A stretch of 30,065 nucleotides of DNA from Anaeromyxobacter_A sp035636195 (GCA_035636195.1 DASPZP010000021.1:1-30065), one strand, 5' to 3'. Shown: positions 1 to 10,087, numbered from the stretch's first letter. Notes: generated from the sequence alone by a model not told the origin. Made by a program: numbers and translations.

Positions 1-1206
1 CCCGATGGCGAGCCCGGCCGGCAGCGCCCACAGCGTGCCGAGCGCGGTGGCGGCGAGGACGCGGGCGAGGGTGAGGAGGGCAGCGCCGCCGATGGAGAGC
101 CAGGCCGCGGCCGGGACCGGGCGGAGCAGGCCCAGGAGCCCTGCCGCGCCCAGGGCGAGCAGGGCGAGCAGCGCGGCGAAGAGGAGGTAGGAAAGCCATG
201 TGGCAGCGCGCTGCTGCTGGCCCCTCGCCGCGGGGGCGCGGGCGGGGAGGAGGCGGCGAAGGCTCGCGCCTGCCACGCCGCCGGCGCGGCGTCCGAGCCC
301 GAAGAGCCACGGCAGCGCCCGCGAGCGGCGCAGCAGGTCGAGGAACCAGGACTCCATCGCCTCGGCCTGGCCGCTGTCCCCCAGCCGGAACTTCTGCGCC
401 CACACCACCACCGGCCGCCACAGGAGCTGGTCGAGCAGGACGATCATCGCGATCATGGCGAGCACGGCCGCCGCCATGGCATGGCCGTCGCCGCGCGCCA
501 CCGCCACGCTCATGTACGAGCCGAGGCCCGGCAGGCGAAAGTCCTGATCGCCGAGGACGAAGGCCTCGCTCACCATGAGGAAGAACCAACCGCCCGCCAT
601 GCTCATCATGCTGTTCCAGACGAGCCCGATGGCGCTGGAGGGCAGCTCCACCCAGCGGAAGCGCTGCCACCAGCCGAAGCGGTTGAGCTTCGCCACCTCG
701 ACCAGGTCGGGCGGCAAGGACCGCAGCGCGTAGTAGAAGCTGAACGTCATGTTCCACGCCTGACCGGTGAAGATCATCAGGATGGACGCGAGCTCCAGGC
801 CGGCGTTCGTGCCCGGGAACAGCGCCACCAGGCCGAGCACGAGGCCCGGCATGAACCCCAGCACCGGGATGCTCTGCAGGATGTCGAGGGCGGGGATGAG
901 CACCCGCTCGGCCACCCGGTCCTTGGCGGCCCAGTAGCCATAGCCGAGCGTGAAGACGAGCGAGAGCACGTACGCCGCGAGCCCGCGCCCGAGCGAGAGG
1001 GCCGCGTAGCCGGGCAGCGCGCGCGCCGACAGCTCGATCTCGACGCTGGGCCGCAAGGCGCCGGTCCACGCCTGCGCCTGGCGCACCATGACGAAGACCA
1101 GCGCTGGCACGGCGGCGAGGAGGAGGAGGTCGGCGATCCCCGGCCGGCGGGCGCGCTCGAGCGTGGCCTGGGCCTCGCCGAAGACGCGCTTCAGGGAAGT
1201 CGCCAT
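1..1206 (-). CDS. ABC transporter permease, partial (3' end beyond window)
   Basis: The frame is open for 402 codons from the ATG at 1206 to the left window edge with no stop, so the C-terminus lies outside. The product is an integral membrane permease of the binding-protein-dependent type (nitrate/sulfonate/bicarbonate-like). About six hydrophobic segments alternate with short loops, and an EAA-like cytoplasmic loop is visible (LPPDLVEVAKLNRFGWWQRF) followed by WVELPSSAIG, as expected for the ATPase-contacting helix. A new set of hydrophobic segments begins near residue 335 after an Arg/Ala-rich linker, which suggests a fused double permease. The ATPase and binding protein are not in the window and may lie to the left. 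It is divergent from the protease gene at 1280. The substrate cannot be told from sequence; the permease call is firm. Confidence 0.8.
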   Translation of the reverse strand, partial: MATSLKRVFGEAQATLERARRPGIADLLLLAAVPALVFVMVRQAQAWTGALRPSVEIELSARALPGYAALSLGRGLAAYVLSLVFTLGYGYWAAKDRVAERVLIPALDILQSIPVLGFMPGLVLGLVALFPGTNAGLELASILMIFTGQAWNMTFSFYYALRSLPPDLVEVAKLNRFGWWQRFRWVELPSSAIGLVWNSMMSMAGGWFFLMVSEAFVLGDQDFRLPGLGSYMSVAVARGDGHAMAAAVLAMIAMIVLLDQLLWRPVVVWAQKFRLGDSGQAEAMESWFLDLLRRSRALPWLFGLGRRAGGVAGASLRRLLPARAPAARGQQQRAATWLSYLLFAALLALLALGAAGLLGLLRPVPAAAWLSIGGAALLTLARVLAATALGTLWALPAGLAIG

Positions 1207-1279
1207 GGGGTCAACCTAGCAGGCGCCCGCCGGCCATTCCCCCGGAATAGTGGTTCGCCCCTGGCCGGTTGGGAGAGGC

Positions 1280-2125
1280 GTGCTCACCGATCGACTCCTC
1301 GCCAGCGCCGCAGCTGCCGTGCTCGCCGCCGGAGCCCTCTTCGCGGTCGCGCCGCGGATGGGCGTGGCGCAGGCCGGGAACCCGCGAGCCACGACCGTGC
1401 AGAAGGTCTTCCCGAGCGCGCTGCGCCTGCAGATCACGGCCGGGGGCGCGGTGGTGCGGAGCGCGTCGGCGGTCGCGTTCGCGCGCCGCGGCGCCTCGAC
1501 GTACCTGCTCACGAACGCGCACGTGGTGGAGCCGAGCGCGCGCTGGAAGGGCGCGGTCGAGGTGCGCGTCCTCACCCTGGGTGCGAAGGAGCACCTCACC
1601 GGCACGGTGGTGGCCTGCGGCAAGGCGCCCGACCTCGATCTGGCGGTCATCGAGGTGCGCGCCGCGGACGTCTCGGTGACGGCGCTCGCCTCCGACGACG
1701 CGCTCGAGCTCGGCGACGATCTGGTCGTCATCGGAGCGCCGTTCGGCAAGGGTCTCTCGGTCGCCGCCGGCATCGTGTCGCAGGTGGAGTACGACTTCTC
1801 CGAGAACGCCGCCGCGCCTCGGGTGCCGAAGGCGCTCAAGACCGACGCCGCCATCGGGTACGGCAGCTCGGGCGGTGGCGTGTTCGACGTCCCGGGGGGC
1901 CGGCTGGTCGGGCTGGTCGAGGGCTACCGCACCGCGCGCGTCGCGTTCGGCAAGGACGAGGGGTACGCCGTCGACGTGCCGATGCCTGGAGAGACCTTCG
2001 TCGCGCCGGCGGCCAAGATCCGGCGCTTCCTCTCCGAGCGCGGCCTGGGTGAGCTCGCTGCCGGAGCGGCGACAGCGGCGCACGCGCCCGCCGCCGGGCC
2101 AGCGCACGCGGCTTGCCGCATGTAG
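1280..2125 (+). CDS. Secreted trypsin-like (HtrA/S1C-type) serine protease without PDZ domain
   Basis: About 281 residues. An N-terminal signal peptide (hydrophobic Ala-rich stretch, residues 6-25, ending near VAQA) sends it to the periplasm or outside. The catalytic triad is readable: His81 in TNAHVV, Asp120 in DLDLAVI and Ser197 in YGSSGGGVFD. This fits a chymotrypsin-fold, HtrA-like peptidase. No PDZ domain follows; the protein ends in an Ala/Pro-rich tail. The motif before the serine is GSSGG rather than the common GNSGG, so activity is likely but unproven. I chose the GTG at 1280 because GGGAG precedes it; an in-frame GTG at 1250 would add ten residues. It is convergent with the small exported protein at 2136-2570. 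Confidence 0.75.
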   Translation: MLTDRLLASAAAAVLAAGALFAVAPRMGVAQAGNPRATTVQKVFPSALRLQITAGGAVVRSASAVAFARRGASTYLLTNAHVVEPSARWKGAVEVRVLTLGAKEHLTGTVVACGKAPDLDLAVIEVRAADVSVTALASDDALELGDDLVVIGAPFGKGLSVAAGIVSQVEYDFSENAAAPRVPKALKTDAAIGYGSSGGGVFDVPGGRLVGLVEGYRTARVAFGKDEGYAVDVPMPGETFVAPAAKIRRFLSERGLGELAAGAATAAHAPAAGPAHAACRM

Positions 2126-2135
2126 CTGTCCGCCG

Positions 2136-2570
2136 TCAGCGCCCGCCATCGGCGGCCGGCTCCACGCGCTCCGGAGGAGCGAGCACCGGCGGTGGCCCTT
2201 CCACGCTGTGCCGCTCGGCGGGCGCAACGGGTGCCAGCACGGCGTCCGAAGGCCGGATCTCCACCCAGTTCGCCCGGGCGTCCTCCCCGTACGAGACCCG
2301 GACGGGCTTGCCCACCGCAAGGTCGCCCAGCGAGCCGAACCGGTGCTCGAGGAAGACGTTGGTGTTGCGGTCGAAGCTCAGCGAGACGACGTCGTCGCCG
2401 GTCTCCACCGTCAATCGCCCTTCGGCCCGGGCGAGCTTCGTCAGCGTGCCGATGACGGTGCGCACCACCAGGCGCCTCCCGGCATCCGGCTCCTCTGCCA
2501 TCGCGGGGCGGCCGGTGAAGCCGAGCGCGAGGGCGGCGGCGGCGAGCGTCTTCCAGAGGTTCCGGTGCAT
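2136..2570 (-). CDS. Small exported protein of unknown function
   Basis: 144 residues starting at an ATG preceded by GGGGGAG. A typical signal peptide (MHRNLWKT then an Ala/Leu core, ending near AMA) indicates export. The mature part has a beta-rich pattern (VVRTVIGTLTKLAR, LTVETGDDVVSLSFD, VGKPVRVSYGED), resembling small periplasmic OB-like or DUF5666-like proteins, then a Pro/Ala-rich tail. I do not recognise a specific family and no catalytic motif is visible. The gene is convergent with the protease, with only about ten bases between the stops, and divergent from the dCMP deaminase. Function unknown. Confidence 0.6.
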   Translation of the reverse strand: MHRNLWKTLAAAALALGFTGRPAMAEEPDAGRRLVVRTVIGTLTKLARAEGRLTVETGDDVVSLSFDRNTNVFLEHRFGSLGDLAVGKPVRVSYGEDARANWVEIRPSDAVLAPVAPAERHSVEGPPPVLAPPERVEPAADGGR

Positions 2571-2645
2571 GCAGGGTCTCCCCCGTTGTTCTTAGCGCTT
2601 CGCGGCTCCCGGCGGGTGCGCTGCTTCGGGTAGGATGCGCACCCC

Positions 2646-3120
<475 letters not shown>

Positions 3121-3140
<20 letters not shown>

Positions 3141-4542
3141 CCGTCGCCTGACGCGCCTGCGCCGGCGGTGCCACAACAGGCGGGGCCTCGGCCTGCAGGT
3201 CTTCACCCATGACCGCGGCGATGGCGGCGCGGCGCGCGCGGTAGAGCTCCTCGCGCTGGCGCAGCTTCACATAGCGCGACTGCGCGGCCGGCGGCACCGG
3301 ATCCGGCAGCTCCGAGAGCTCCCGCCTCACGCCGGCCAGGGCGCGGTCGAGCGAGATGACCTGGATGGCGGGTCGCGCTCTCCGCAGTCGGCGCTCGGCG
3401 TCCGCGGTGTCGTTCTCGGTCCAGAGTGGCAGCCAGTCGGCGCCCGAGAGCTCGATCCGCACCACGCCGCGGCCGTAGTCGCGTCGCGCCAGCTCGACCC
3501 GCAGGATCACGCCATCGCGCGTCGCCCCCACCTTCTCCGGGGTGACGCCGTGGACGTACAGGCGCGACTGGTTCGAGACGAAGTTGCCGAGCGAGTAGGC
3601 GATGAGGGCGGTCTGGCCATCGGCGCGCGGGTACAGCTCCACCGGCTGAAGCACGTGCGGATGGTGGCCGAGCACGACGAGCGCGCCCGCCTCGGCGAGC
3701 CGCCGGGCGAGGGCGACCTCGGCCTCGCGCGGCTGCTGCTCGTACTCGATGCCCCAGTGCACCGACACCACCACCGCGTCCGCTTGCCGCGCCGCAGCCG
3801 CCACCGCCGCCACCGCCCGATCTCCGTCGAGGAGCGACGCCTGGAGGCAGGGCCGGGCCCGGCGGGCCGCCGGCGCCGGACAGTCGTTGCCCGACTGGTT
3901 GAAGCCGTAGGCATAGCCGAGGAAGGCGACCGTGATGCCGTTCAGCGTGACGACGCGGGGGCCGGCCTCGTGCCCCGCCTCGCCGCCGCCCACGTAAGCC
4001 ATCCCCAGCCGATCCAGCTCCAGGAGCGTCTCCTCGAAGCCCGGCCTGCCCTGGTCGAACATGTGGTTGTTGGCGACGCTCACCAGGTCCACGCCGGCGC
4101 GCTGCAGCGCCGAGACGGCGGCCGGTGGCGCGTTGAACACGAAGCTCCTCGAGCCCAGCCCGGCGCGAGGGGCAATGGGCGTCTCGAGATTCGCGAAGGT
4201 GAGGTCGGCGCCGGCCAGCAGGTCGGCGATGGGAGACCAGAGCCAGCCAAAGCCGTCGTCGTTGCCGGGGCCGCGGTGGTCGGCGGCGGCGTCCTTCACG
4301 GCGCCGTGCATGAGGACATCTCCCACCGCCGCGATGGTGGCGTGGGCGAGGGTGCTCACTCCGGCGGGCGGAGCCGGGATGGGCTGCAGCAGCGGCCGGG
4401 GCCTCGCTGTCTCGCGCGATGCAGCCGGCGGGGGTGGGGGGGAGGGGGGTGGCGGCGCCGGATGGACCGTCGCGCAACCCAGAGCCAACATGGCGGTGGA
4501 GAGCGCTGCGGCCGCAGCTCTGACAGCCATCGACGGCCGCAT
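3121..4542 (-). CDS. CapA-type metallophosphatase-fold lipoprotein
   Basis: About 473 residues from the chosen start. It belongs to the CapA/PgsA family (calcineurin-like phosphoesterase fold; the type members act in poly-gamma-glutamate export or anchoring). Motifs in order: AAVGDVLMHG, FANLETPI, VSVANNHMFDQG, VSVHWGIEYE, VVLGHHPHVLQP and SLGNFVSN. The N-terminus is a lipoprotein signal with lipobox LALGC, followed by a Pro-rich linker, so the protein is probably membrane-anchored facing the periplasm. I chose the ATG at 4542 because it puts the signal peptide at the N-terminus; an upstream ATG at 4599 would add 19 residues before it. No other capsule or polyglutamate gene is nearby, so its biological role is open. 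The C-terminal region is charged and helical. Confidence 0.82.
4430..4452 (+). other. G-quadruplex-capable G-run tract
   Basis: On the + strand three G-runs of five to seven bases are separated by single T or A bases, with a GG after the last T. On the other strand this tract encodes the Pro-rich linker of the CapA lipoprotein. The G strand is the non-mRNA (template) strand. Runs this long could split to give four stacks. Structure formation is an inference. Confidence 0.5.
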
Positions 4543-4643
4543 ACCCGTAAGGCCTGTCGCTCTGTATGGTGGCTTGTAGAAAATAGGGTCCATCGTCATC
4601 TCGAAGCGGGTTGATCGGTAAGAAGGTGGGGACGCACTTAAGA

Positions 4644-5572
4644 ATGCCTCCCATGATTCCGGACGGAACAGCCTTCCTCGACGCCCGCGGCAGGGTGTGC
4701 GCGGCAGACGAGCTCTTCAAGGCCCTGTTGCAACTCCCGGCTGGGGATACCACCGAGGCGCTGCGGGAGCGGGCCGTCGACGTGCCCGCCCTCGCAGACC
4801 TGCTCGGGGGCAGGGGTCCGGATACGGTCCGGCTGCCTGCTCTCGATGGCGCTCCCGTCTGCGACCTCTCCCGGACGACCGGCGAGTCGGGCTTCTTGCT
4901 GCGCGCCACGCTGGCTGATCCCGCGTTGACCGCTCATCCGCTCGAGTATGCCATGCAGGCGGTCGCCCTCGCTCGCCTGGCCGGGAGCGTCGCGCACGAC
5001 GTGAAGAATCCACTCAATGCCATGGCGCTGCAGCTCGCGCTGCTCAGCGACAAGATCTCGAGCTCCAGCGAGGCGCTCGCGGCCGCGTGCGGCGGGAACC
5101 TGGCCTCGCTGAAGAACCAGATCGTGCGCGTCAACGAGGTGGTGCGGCGGTTCCTCGACGTCGCGGACCCCACGCCCTCGGGAGGTTTCGACGCCGGGAG
5201 CCTCCTGCTCGACGCGGTGAGCCTGTTCGGTCACGAGGGCCGCCGGCGGCGCGTCACGATGGGTTGCGAGGCTGCGCCCGGGGCGGTGCGCGCGAGCGGT
5301 GATCCGGGGCGCGCCGCCCGGCTGCTGCTCGGCCTCCTCTGGCGCGCCATCGCCTCCACCCCCGAGGGTGGGAAGCTGCTCGCGCGGGCCGCCACCGTCG
5401 AGGGCGAGGTCTCGCTCTCGCTCGAGCATGGGCGGGGAGTGCCCGATCCGGGGCTGGCCTGGATGGGGCCGGTGGTGGCGTCCGCCGCGATCGCCATGAC
5501 AGGCCGGCTCGAGGAGTCGTCTCACGAGGACACCGTCCGGGTGGCGCTGGTGCTGCCCAAGGAGCGCGCGCT

Positions 5573-5576
<4 letters not shown>
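4644..5576 (+). CDS. Histidine-kinase-like protein with intact H-box and degenerate ATP-binding region
   Basis: About 310 residues. The N-terminal half could be a small PAS-like sensing region (AFLDARGRVCAADELF). A clear HisKA H-box follows: AGSVAHDVKNPLNAM with the phospho-acceptor at about His118. The C-terminal region aligns in length with a short HATPase domain, but the N-box asparagine is not seen (LLLGLLWRAIAS), no DxGxG is present, and no GxGxGL lid is found. It overlaps the next gene, a sigma-54 response regulator, by GTGA, so the two are translationally coupled and surely partners. It may be a phosphotransfer or phosphatase partner rather than an active kinase. The start is the ATG at 4644; a TTG at 4611 is possible. 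Confidence 0.75.
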
Positions 5577-6997
<1,421 letters not shown>

Positions 6998-8740
6998 TCA
7001 CGGCGCGGCGGGCTGGTCGTCGGCGGTCGGGTGGCTCACCACCCGTGCCCGGCCGGCGCGCTTCGCCGCGTACAGCGCGGCGTCGGCCCGGCGCACCAGC
7101 GTGCCGGCCGGATCGTCGTCGGGCGTCTCGTCGAGCGCGGCGATGCCGAAGGAGGCGGTGAGCGGGACGGGGCGCCCTTCCACCTCGGGCCCGGCATCGC
7201 GCAGCCGGACCTGGACGCGCTCGGCCAGGACGCGGGCTTCGCCGGCGCTGGTGTGGGGGAGCAGGATGACGAACTCGTCGCCGCCGTACCGCGCCGCGAA
7301 GTCGGTCTCGCGCAGCTCGCGGCGGATCACCTCCGCCACCGCCTCGATGGCGGCGTCGCCGGCCACGTGGCCGAGCTGGTCGTTGAGAGGCTTCAGGTTG
7401 TCCAGGTCGACCATGACGCAGGTGAGCGAGGTGTGGTAGCGGCGGGCGCGCTTCACCTCCTCGGCCAGGCGCGCCCGGAACGCGCGGATGTTGGCGAGCC
7501 CGGTGAGCGGGTCGGTGCGCGCCAGCGCCTGCAGCTGCGTCTCGCGGCGCGTGAGCCGCAGCGTCCGCTCGATGCGGGCCTTGAGCTCGCGGCCCGAGAA
7601 CGGCTTCTGGAGGAAGTCGACCGCCCCCAGGTCGAGGCTGCGCGAGCGGGTGAAGTCGTCTCCGCGCGCGGAGATGAGGATGACCGGCACGTCCTCGGTG
7701 GAGGGGTCGCCGCGCAGCGCGGCGAGCGCCGCGAGCCCATCCATCCGCGGCATGTAGAGATCCATCAGCACGAGGTCTGGGCGCGCCGCCTGCGCCGACT
7801 CCATGGCCTCCTGCCCGTCCGCCGCGAGCTGCACGTCGTAGTCGTCTGCGAGCATCATGGCGAGCGCCTCGCGGGCGTCCTCGTCGTCATCCACCACCAG
7901 CACGAGCGCCTTCGAGGCGCGCGGCGCCGGCCGCGCCACCTCGGGCGCCTCGGCGGGCGCCATCAGCGGCAGGGTGACCTGCACCGTGTGGCGGTCGGGG
8001 TGCGCACGCACCTCGAGGGCGCCCCCGTGCAGTCCGGCCAGGCTCCGGCAGAGCGCGAACCCGAGGCCCGTCTCCCCCACCCGGGCTGGTGCGCGCCGCC
8101 GCATTCGCGCAGCACGCGGCCGGGATGGGCGGCGGTCCTCGACGAGCAGCCGGGCGCCCTGGGGCGTCGCCTCGAGCCGCAGCGCCACCTTTTCGCCGGA
8201 CTGGCTGTGCGCGAGCGCGCCGTCGAGGAGCGCCCCCAGCAGGTCCGCCAGGCGGTCGGGTTCGGCGGCGAGGGTGAGCGGTTGGTCGGGCAACTCGCAA
8301 GTGAGCTCGACGCCGCAGGCTCGCGCACGCTCGAGGCGCGCTCCGACCGCCTGAGTCACGAGCCCGTTCAGCTCGGTCGGGCGGGGGTGCACGGAGACCT
8401 GACCCGACTCGAGGCTCCGCAGCGCGCCCAGGCCATCGGCCACGCGCGCCACCCGGCGCGCCTCTTCCTCGAGCGCCGCGAGTGCGAGCTCCTCGGCTCC
8501 AGTGGCGGCGCGGCGCAGGCGACGCAGGCCCATGAGGAGCGCGGCCGTGGGGCTTCGCAGGTCGGCGGCGCAAAGCGCGAGCAGGTCGTCCTGATGCTGG
8601 GCCGACTCCCGGAGCCGCCGATTCGCCTCGAGCAGTGGAGCCGACTCGGCGGGGGCAGGCGCGGGTTCGCCGTCGGAAGGTGGAACGGACGCGCCGTTCC
8701 CCTCCGACCACCGCTCACCTGTGCGCTCACCTGCCGCCAT
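6998..8740 (-). CDS. Hybrid pseudo-kinase / receiver / GGDEF diguanylate cyclase
   Basis: 580 residues. Residues 50-115 look like a HisKA dimerisation domain, but where the phospho-accepting histidine belongs there is Ala59 (CAADLRSP). Residues about 120-260 are a HATPase-like region with a partial G2 lid (GETGLGFAL) but no N-box Asn and an altered G1 box (VEDRRPS). Next comes a complete receiver domain (phospho-acceptor Asp327 in VLMDLYMP, Lys379 in LQKP), then a GGDEF domain with intact GGDEF (486-490) and the RxxD inhibitory site RETD (477-480). The protein probably makes cyclic di-GMP under control of an outside kinase, with the kinase part acting as dimeriser or scaffold. The ATG is preceded by GGGGGAG. 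Its 3' end is convergent with, and directly abuts, the sigma-54 regulator gene. Confidence 0.88.
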   Translation of the reverse strand: MAAGERTGERWSEGNGASVPPSDGEPAPAPAESAPLLEANRRLRESAQHQDDLLALCAADLRSPTAALLMGLRRLRRAATGAEELALAALEEEARRVARVADGLGALRSLESGQVSVHPRPTELNGLVTQAVGARLERARACGVELTCELPDQPLTLAAEPDRLADLLGALLDGALAHSQSGEKVALRLEATPQGARLLVEDRRPSRPRAARMRRRAPARVGETGLGFALCRSLAGLHGGALEVRAHPDRHTVQVTLPLMAPAEAPEVARPAPRASKALVLVVDDDEDAREALAMMLADDYDVQLAADGQEAMESAQAARPDLVLMDLYMPRMDGLAALAALRGDPSTEDVPVILISARGDDFTRSRSLDLGAVDFLQKPFSGRELKARIERTLRLTRRETQLQALARTDPLTGLANIRAFRARLAEEVKRARRYHTSLTCVMVDLDNLKPLNDQLGHVAGDAAIEAVAEVIRRELRETDFAARYGGDEFVILLPHTSAGEARVLAERVQVRLRDAGPEVEGRPVPLTASFGIAALDETPDDDPAGTLVRRADAALYAAKRAGRARVVSHPTADDQPAAP

Positions 8741-8820
8741 GGGCTCCCCCGAGCCGGGCCTGACACCTAGGAGGCCTTCGAAACCTGCTTGCTCGTCTCC
8801 CCGAAGGCTGAGGATTCATG

Positions 8821-8834
8821 TTGCCAGCCGGCAA
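8821..8834. promoter_or_regulatory. Inverted repeat TTGCC-N4-GGCAA, possible activator site
   Basis: A perfect 5-bp inverted repeat with a four-base spacer lies about 56 bases upstream of the sigma-54 -24 element and about 80 bases from the start of the divergent hybrid kinase gene. The position suits an enhancer-type operator for either gene. Function is inferred from position only. Confidence 0.4.
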
Positions 8835-8889
8835 GGTCTACATGGCAAATCCTTTGTGGAGAGGGTCTCTGAGTTACCACATGAACGCG

Positions 8890-8905
8890 GGGCATGGCTC
8901 TTGCG
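8890..8905 (+). promoter_or_regulatory. Putative sigma-54 (RpoN) -24/-12 promoter
   Basis: The sequence GGGCATGGCTCTTGCG matches the RpoN consensus TGGCAYRNNNNTTGCW at all positions but the first and last. It has the essential GG and GC dinucleotides separated by ten bases. Transcription would start near 8916, giving a leader of about 60 bases before the ATG at 8975. No competing sigma-70 promoter is obvious in the interval. A weaker look-alike (TGGCAAATCCTTTGT, 8843-8857) has GT in place of GC. Confidence 0.6.
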
Positions 8906-8974
8906 CAGGTGCCCTCGAAAAGGGCTGCCCGGCACGCCGGCGCGCAGCATCATGGGATGCGAGAGGAGGCGAGC

Positions 8975-9196
8975 ATGCCTGGCAAGAAGGTCCGCATCTA
9001 CGGCAAGGACACCTGACCCTACACCAACGCCGCCCGTGTGGATTTCGGCAAGCGTGGGTTCGAGGTGCAGTACTTCGACGTGAGGAAGGACGGCCAGGCG
9101 ATGGCTCGCTTCCTCGACCTCTCTGGAGGGGATCGGCGCGTCCCGCTCATCGAGGACGACGACGGCCGCGTCGCCATCGGCTTCGACGGCTCCTGA
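8975..9196 (+). CDS. Glutaredoxin-like selenoprotein candidate with in-frame TGA (Sec) at the active site
   Basis: From the ATG at 8975, five bases after a perfect AGGAGG (8964-8969), the frame reads MPGKKVRIYGKDT, then TGA (9014-9016), then PYTNAARVDFGKRGFEVQYF and on to VPLIEDDDGRVAIGFDGS before a second TGA at 9194-9196. Read through, it is a 73-residue thioredoxin-fold protein with the beta-alpha-beta start, the cis-Pro strand (RRVPLI) and the Gly-rich end of glutaredoxins. The TGA sits exactly where glutaredoxins have the catalytic Cys (C-P-Y-C/T), giving U14-P-Y-T17. This matches what I recall of a family of small glutaredoxin-like (seleno)proteins called Uxx-star. A six-base-pair stem follows the TGA. 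Either a Sec-dependent redox enzyme or, less likely, a recently interrupted pseudogene; no other damage is seen. Confidence 0.72.
9019..9041 (+). promoter_or_regulatory. Possible bacterial SECIS-type hairpin after the in-frame TGA
   Basis: Bases CTACAC (9019-9024) can pair with GTGTGG (9036-9041), including one U-G pair, around an 11-base loop, starting two bases after the TGA. Bacterial SECIS elements lie in this position inside the coding region. A competing stem GCCG/CGGC (9030-9033 with 9046-9049) exists, so the fold is uncertain, and I cannot match a strict consensus by eye. Confidence 0.35.
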
Positions 9197-9271
9197 AGCG
9201 TCTGACCGCCTCGGTCGAGGCGGCCGGTCGGGGGCAGGGGGGAGCGGGGGAAGGGAGACGGGCCGTTCCCC

Positions 9272-9991
9272 CTAGCGGTAGGTGGCGCGCCGCCCCGGGC
9301 GGAACCCGGGCGGCATCACCTGCGGAGGCGCCTCGACGCCGAAGTTGTACCACTCCATGTACAGCTTCCCGATCTTGAGCTTCTTCCCATTCTGCAGCGA
9401 CTGCAGGGCCGTCTTCAGCTTCTCGTCGCTGGCGTTGGCCTCGACGGCGCGCGCGAGCACGCGCACCGCTTCGTCGTGGCGCGACTCCTTGTCGAGGAAC
9501 CAGGCGTAGGCGCACCAGACGAGGCCCTGCTTGCGGTTGCCACGCCCCTTGAGCGTCTCCTCGAACACCTTCTGCATGGCGGCCAGGTCGCGCTTCTTCC
9601 AGCGCGCGACGGCCAGCATGACGCGCGCCGGCCACTGCCCGGCGCTGGCGCGCTCCAGATACGGCACCGCCGCCTCCTGATCGCCCTTCCACCACAGGAA
9701 CTGCCCGATGAGCGCCGCCACGGCCGCCTCGGCTCCGAACAGCCAGGGCGCGAGCGAAAAGGCGCCCTTGGCTTGCTGGATGGCGCGATCGAAGCGGCGC
9801 GCCTGCGCGTCGGCGACGGCGCTCTCGACGATGGCGGAGAGGCGCTTCTGCGCGCGCAGGTTGAGCGCCACATAGGCGATGGCGGCCATGAGGACGCCGG
9901 GGACTATCACCGCCACCCAGCCGAACCCGCCCAGCCGGATGGCGATGGCGACGGCGATTCCGGCGGCGAGGCTGAGGAGGAGATTGTACAT
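9272..9991 (-). CDS. Membrane-anchored TPR-like protein of unknown function
   Basis: About 239 residues from the ATG at 9991, chosen because it places two hydrophobic segments at the N-terminus (LLLSLAAGIAVAIAIRL and WVAVIVPGVLMAAIAYVAL); a longer frame opens at 10048. After the membrane hairpin the protein is helical with degenerate tetratricopeptide-like repeats (DAQARRFDRAIQQAKGAFSL, WWKGDQEAAVPYLERAS, HDEAVRVLARAVEANASDEK). TPR proteins serve as interaction scaffolds. The C-terminus is Pro/Gly-rich and basic. It is convergent with the selenoprotein candidate. No enzyme motif is seen and I cannot assign a pathway. Confidence 0.65.
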   Translation of the reverse strand: MYNLLLSLAAGIAVAIAIRLGGFGWVAVIVPGVLMAAIAYVALNLRAQKRLSAIVESAVADAQARRFDRAIQQAKGAFSLAPWLFGAEAAVAALIGQFLWWKGDQEAAVPYLERASAGQWPARVMLAVARWKKRDLAAMQKVFEETLKGRGNRKQGLVWCAYAWFLDKESRHDEAVRVLARAVEANASDEKLKTALQSLQNGKKLKIGKLYMEWYNFGVEAPPQVMPPGFRPGRRATYR

Positions 9992-10087
9992 GCGGACACC
10001 CAGGGGTTCAGGCGGGGACAGATACACGGCGCCCGAACGGCGTCGCAAGCGAAAAGACGCCCAAGGGTGACGTCGCTCTCGAAGGTG

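Noticed and set aside
481..2052. 523-codon open frame on the + strand
   Set aside because: It runs antisense to the ABC permease and then out of frame through the protease; its product is rich in His, Arg and Glu with no domain. GC-rich DNA leaves such frames open.
7031..8770. 579-codon open frame antisense to the hybrid GGDEF gene
   Set aside because: The minus-strand protein has intact receiver and GGDEF domains; the + frame has none.
8843..8857. Second sigma-54 promoter (TGGCAAATCCTTTGT)
   Set aside because: The essential GC of the -12 element is GT and the Y position is A; the element at 8890-8905 is far better.
9014..9016. Reading the TGA as a normal stop, with a 13-codon ORF or a pseudogene
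   Set aside because: The downstream frame keeps glutaredoxin sequence with no other lesion, the TGA sits at the redox residue, and the ribosome site and promoter are excellent.
8818..9378. 186-codon open frame on the + strand across the selenoprotein region
   Set aside because: It has no ribosome site, an Arg-rich composition typical of a wrong frame, and conflicts with the glutaredoxin-like frame and with the TPR-like gene on the other strand.
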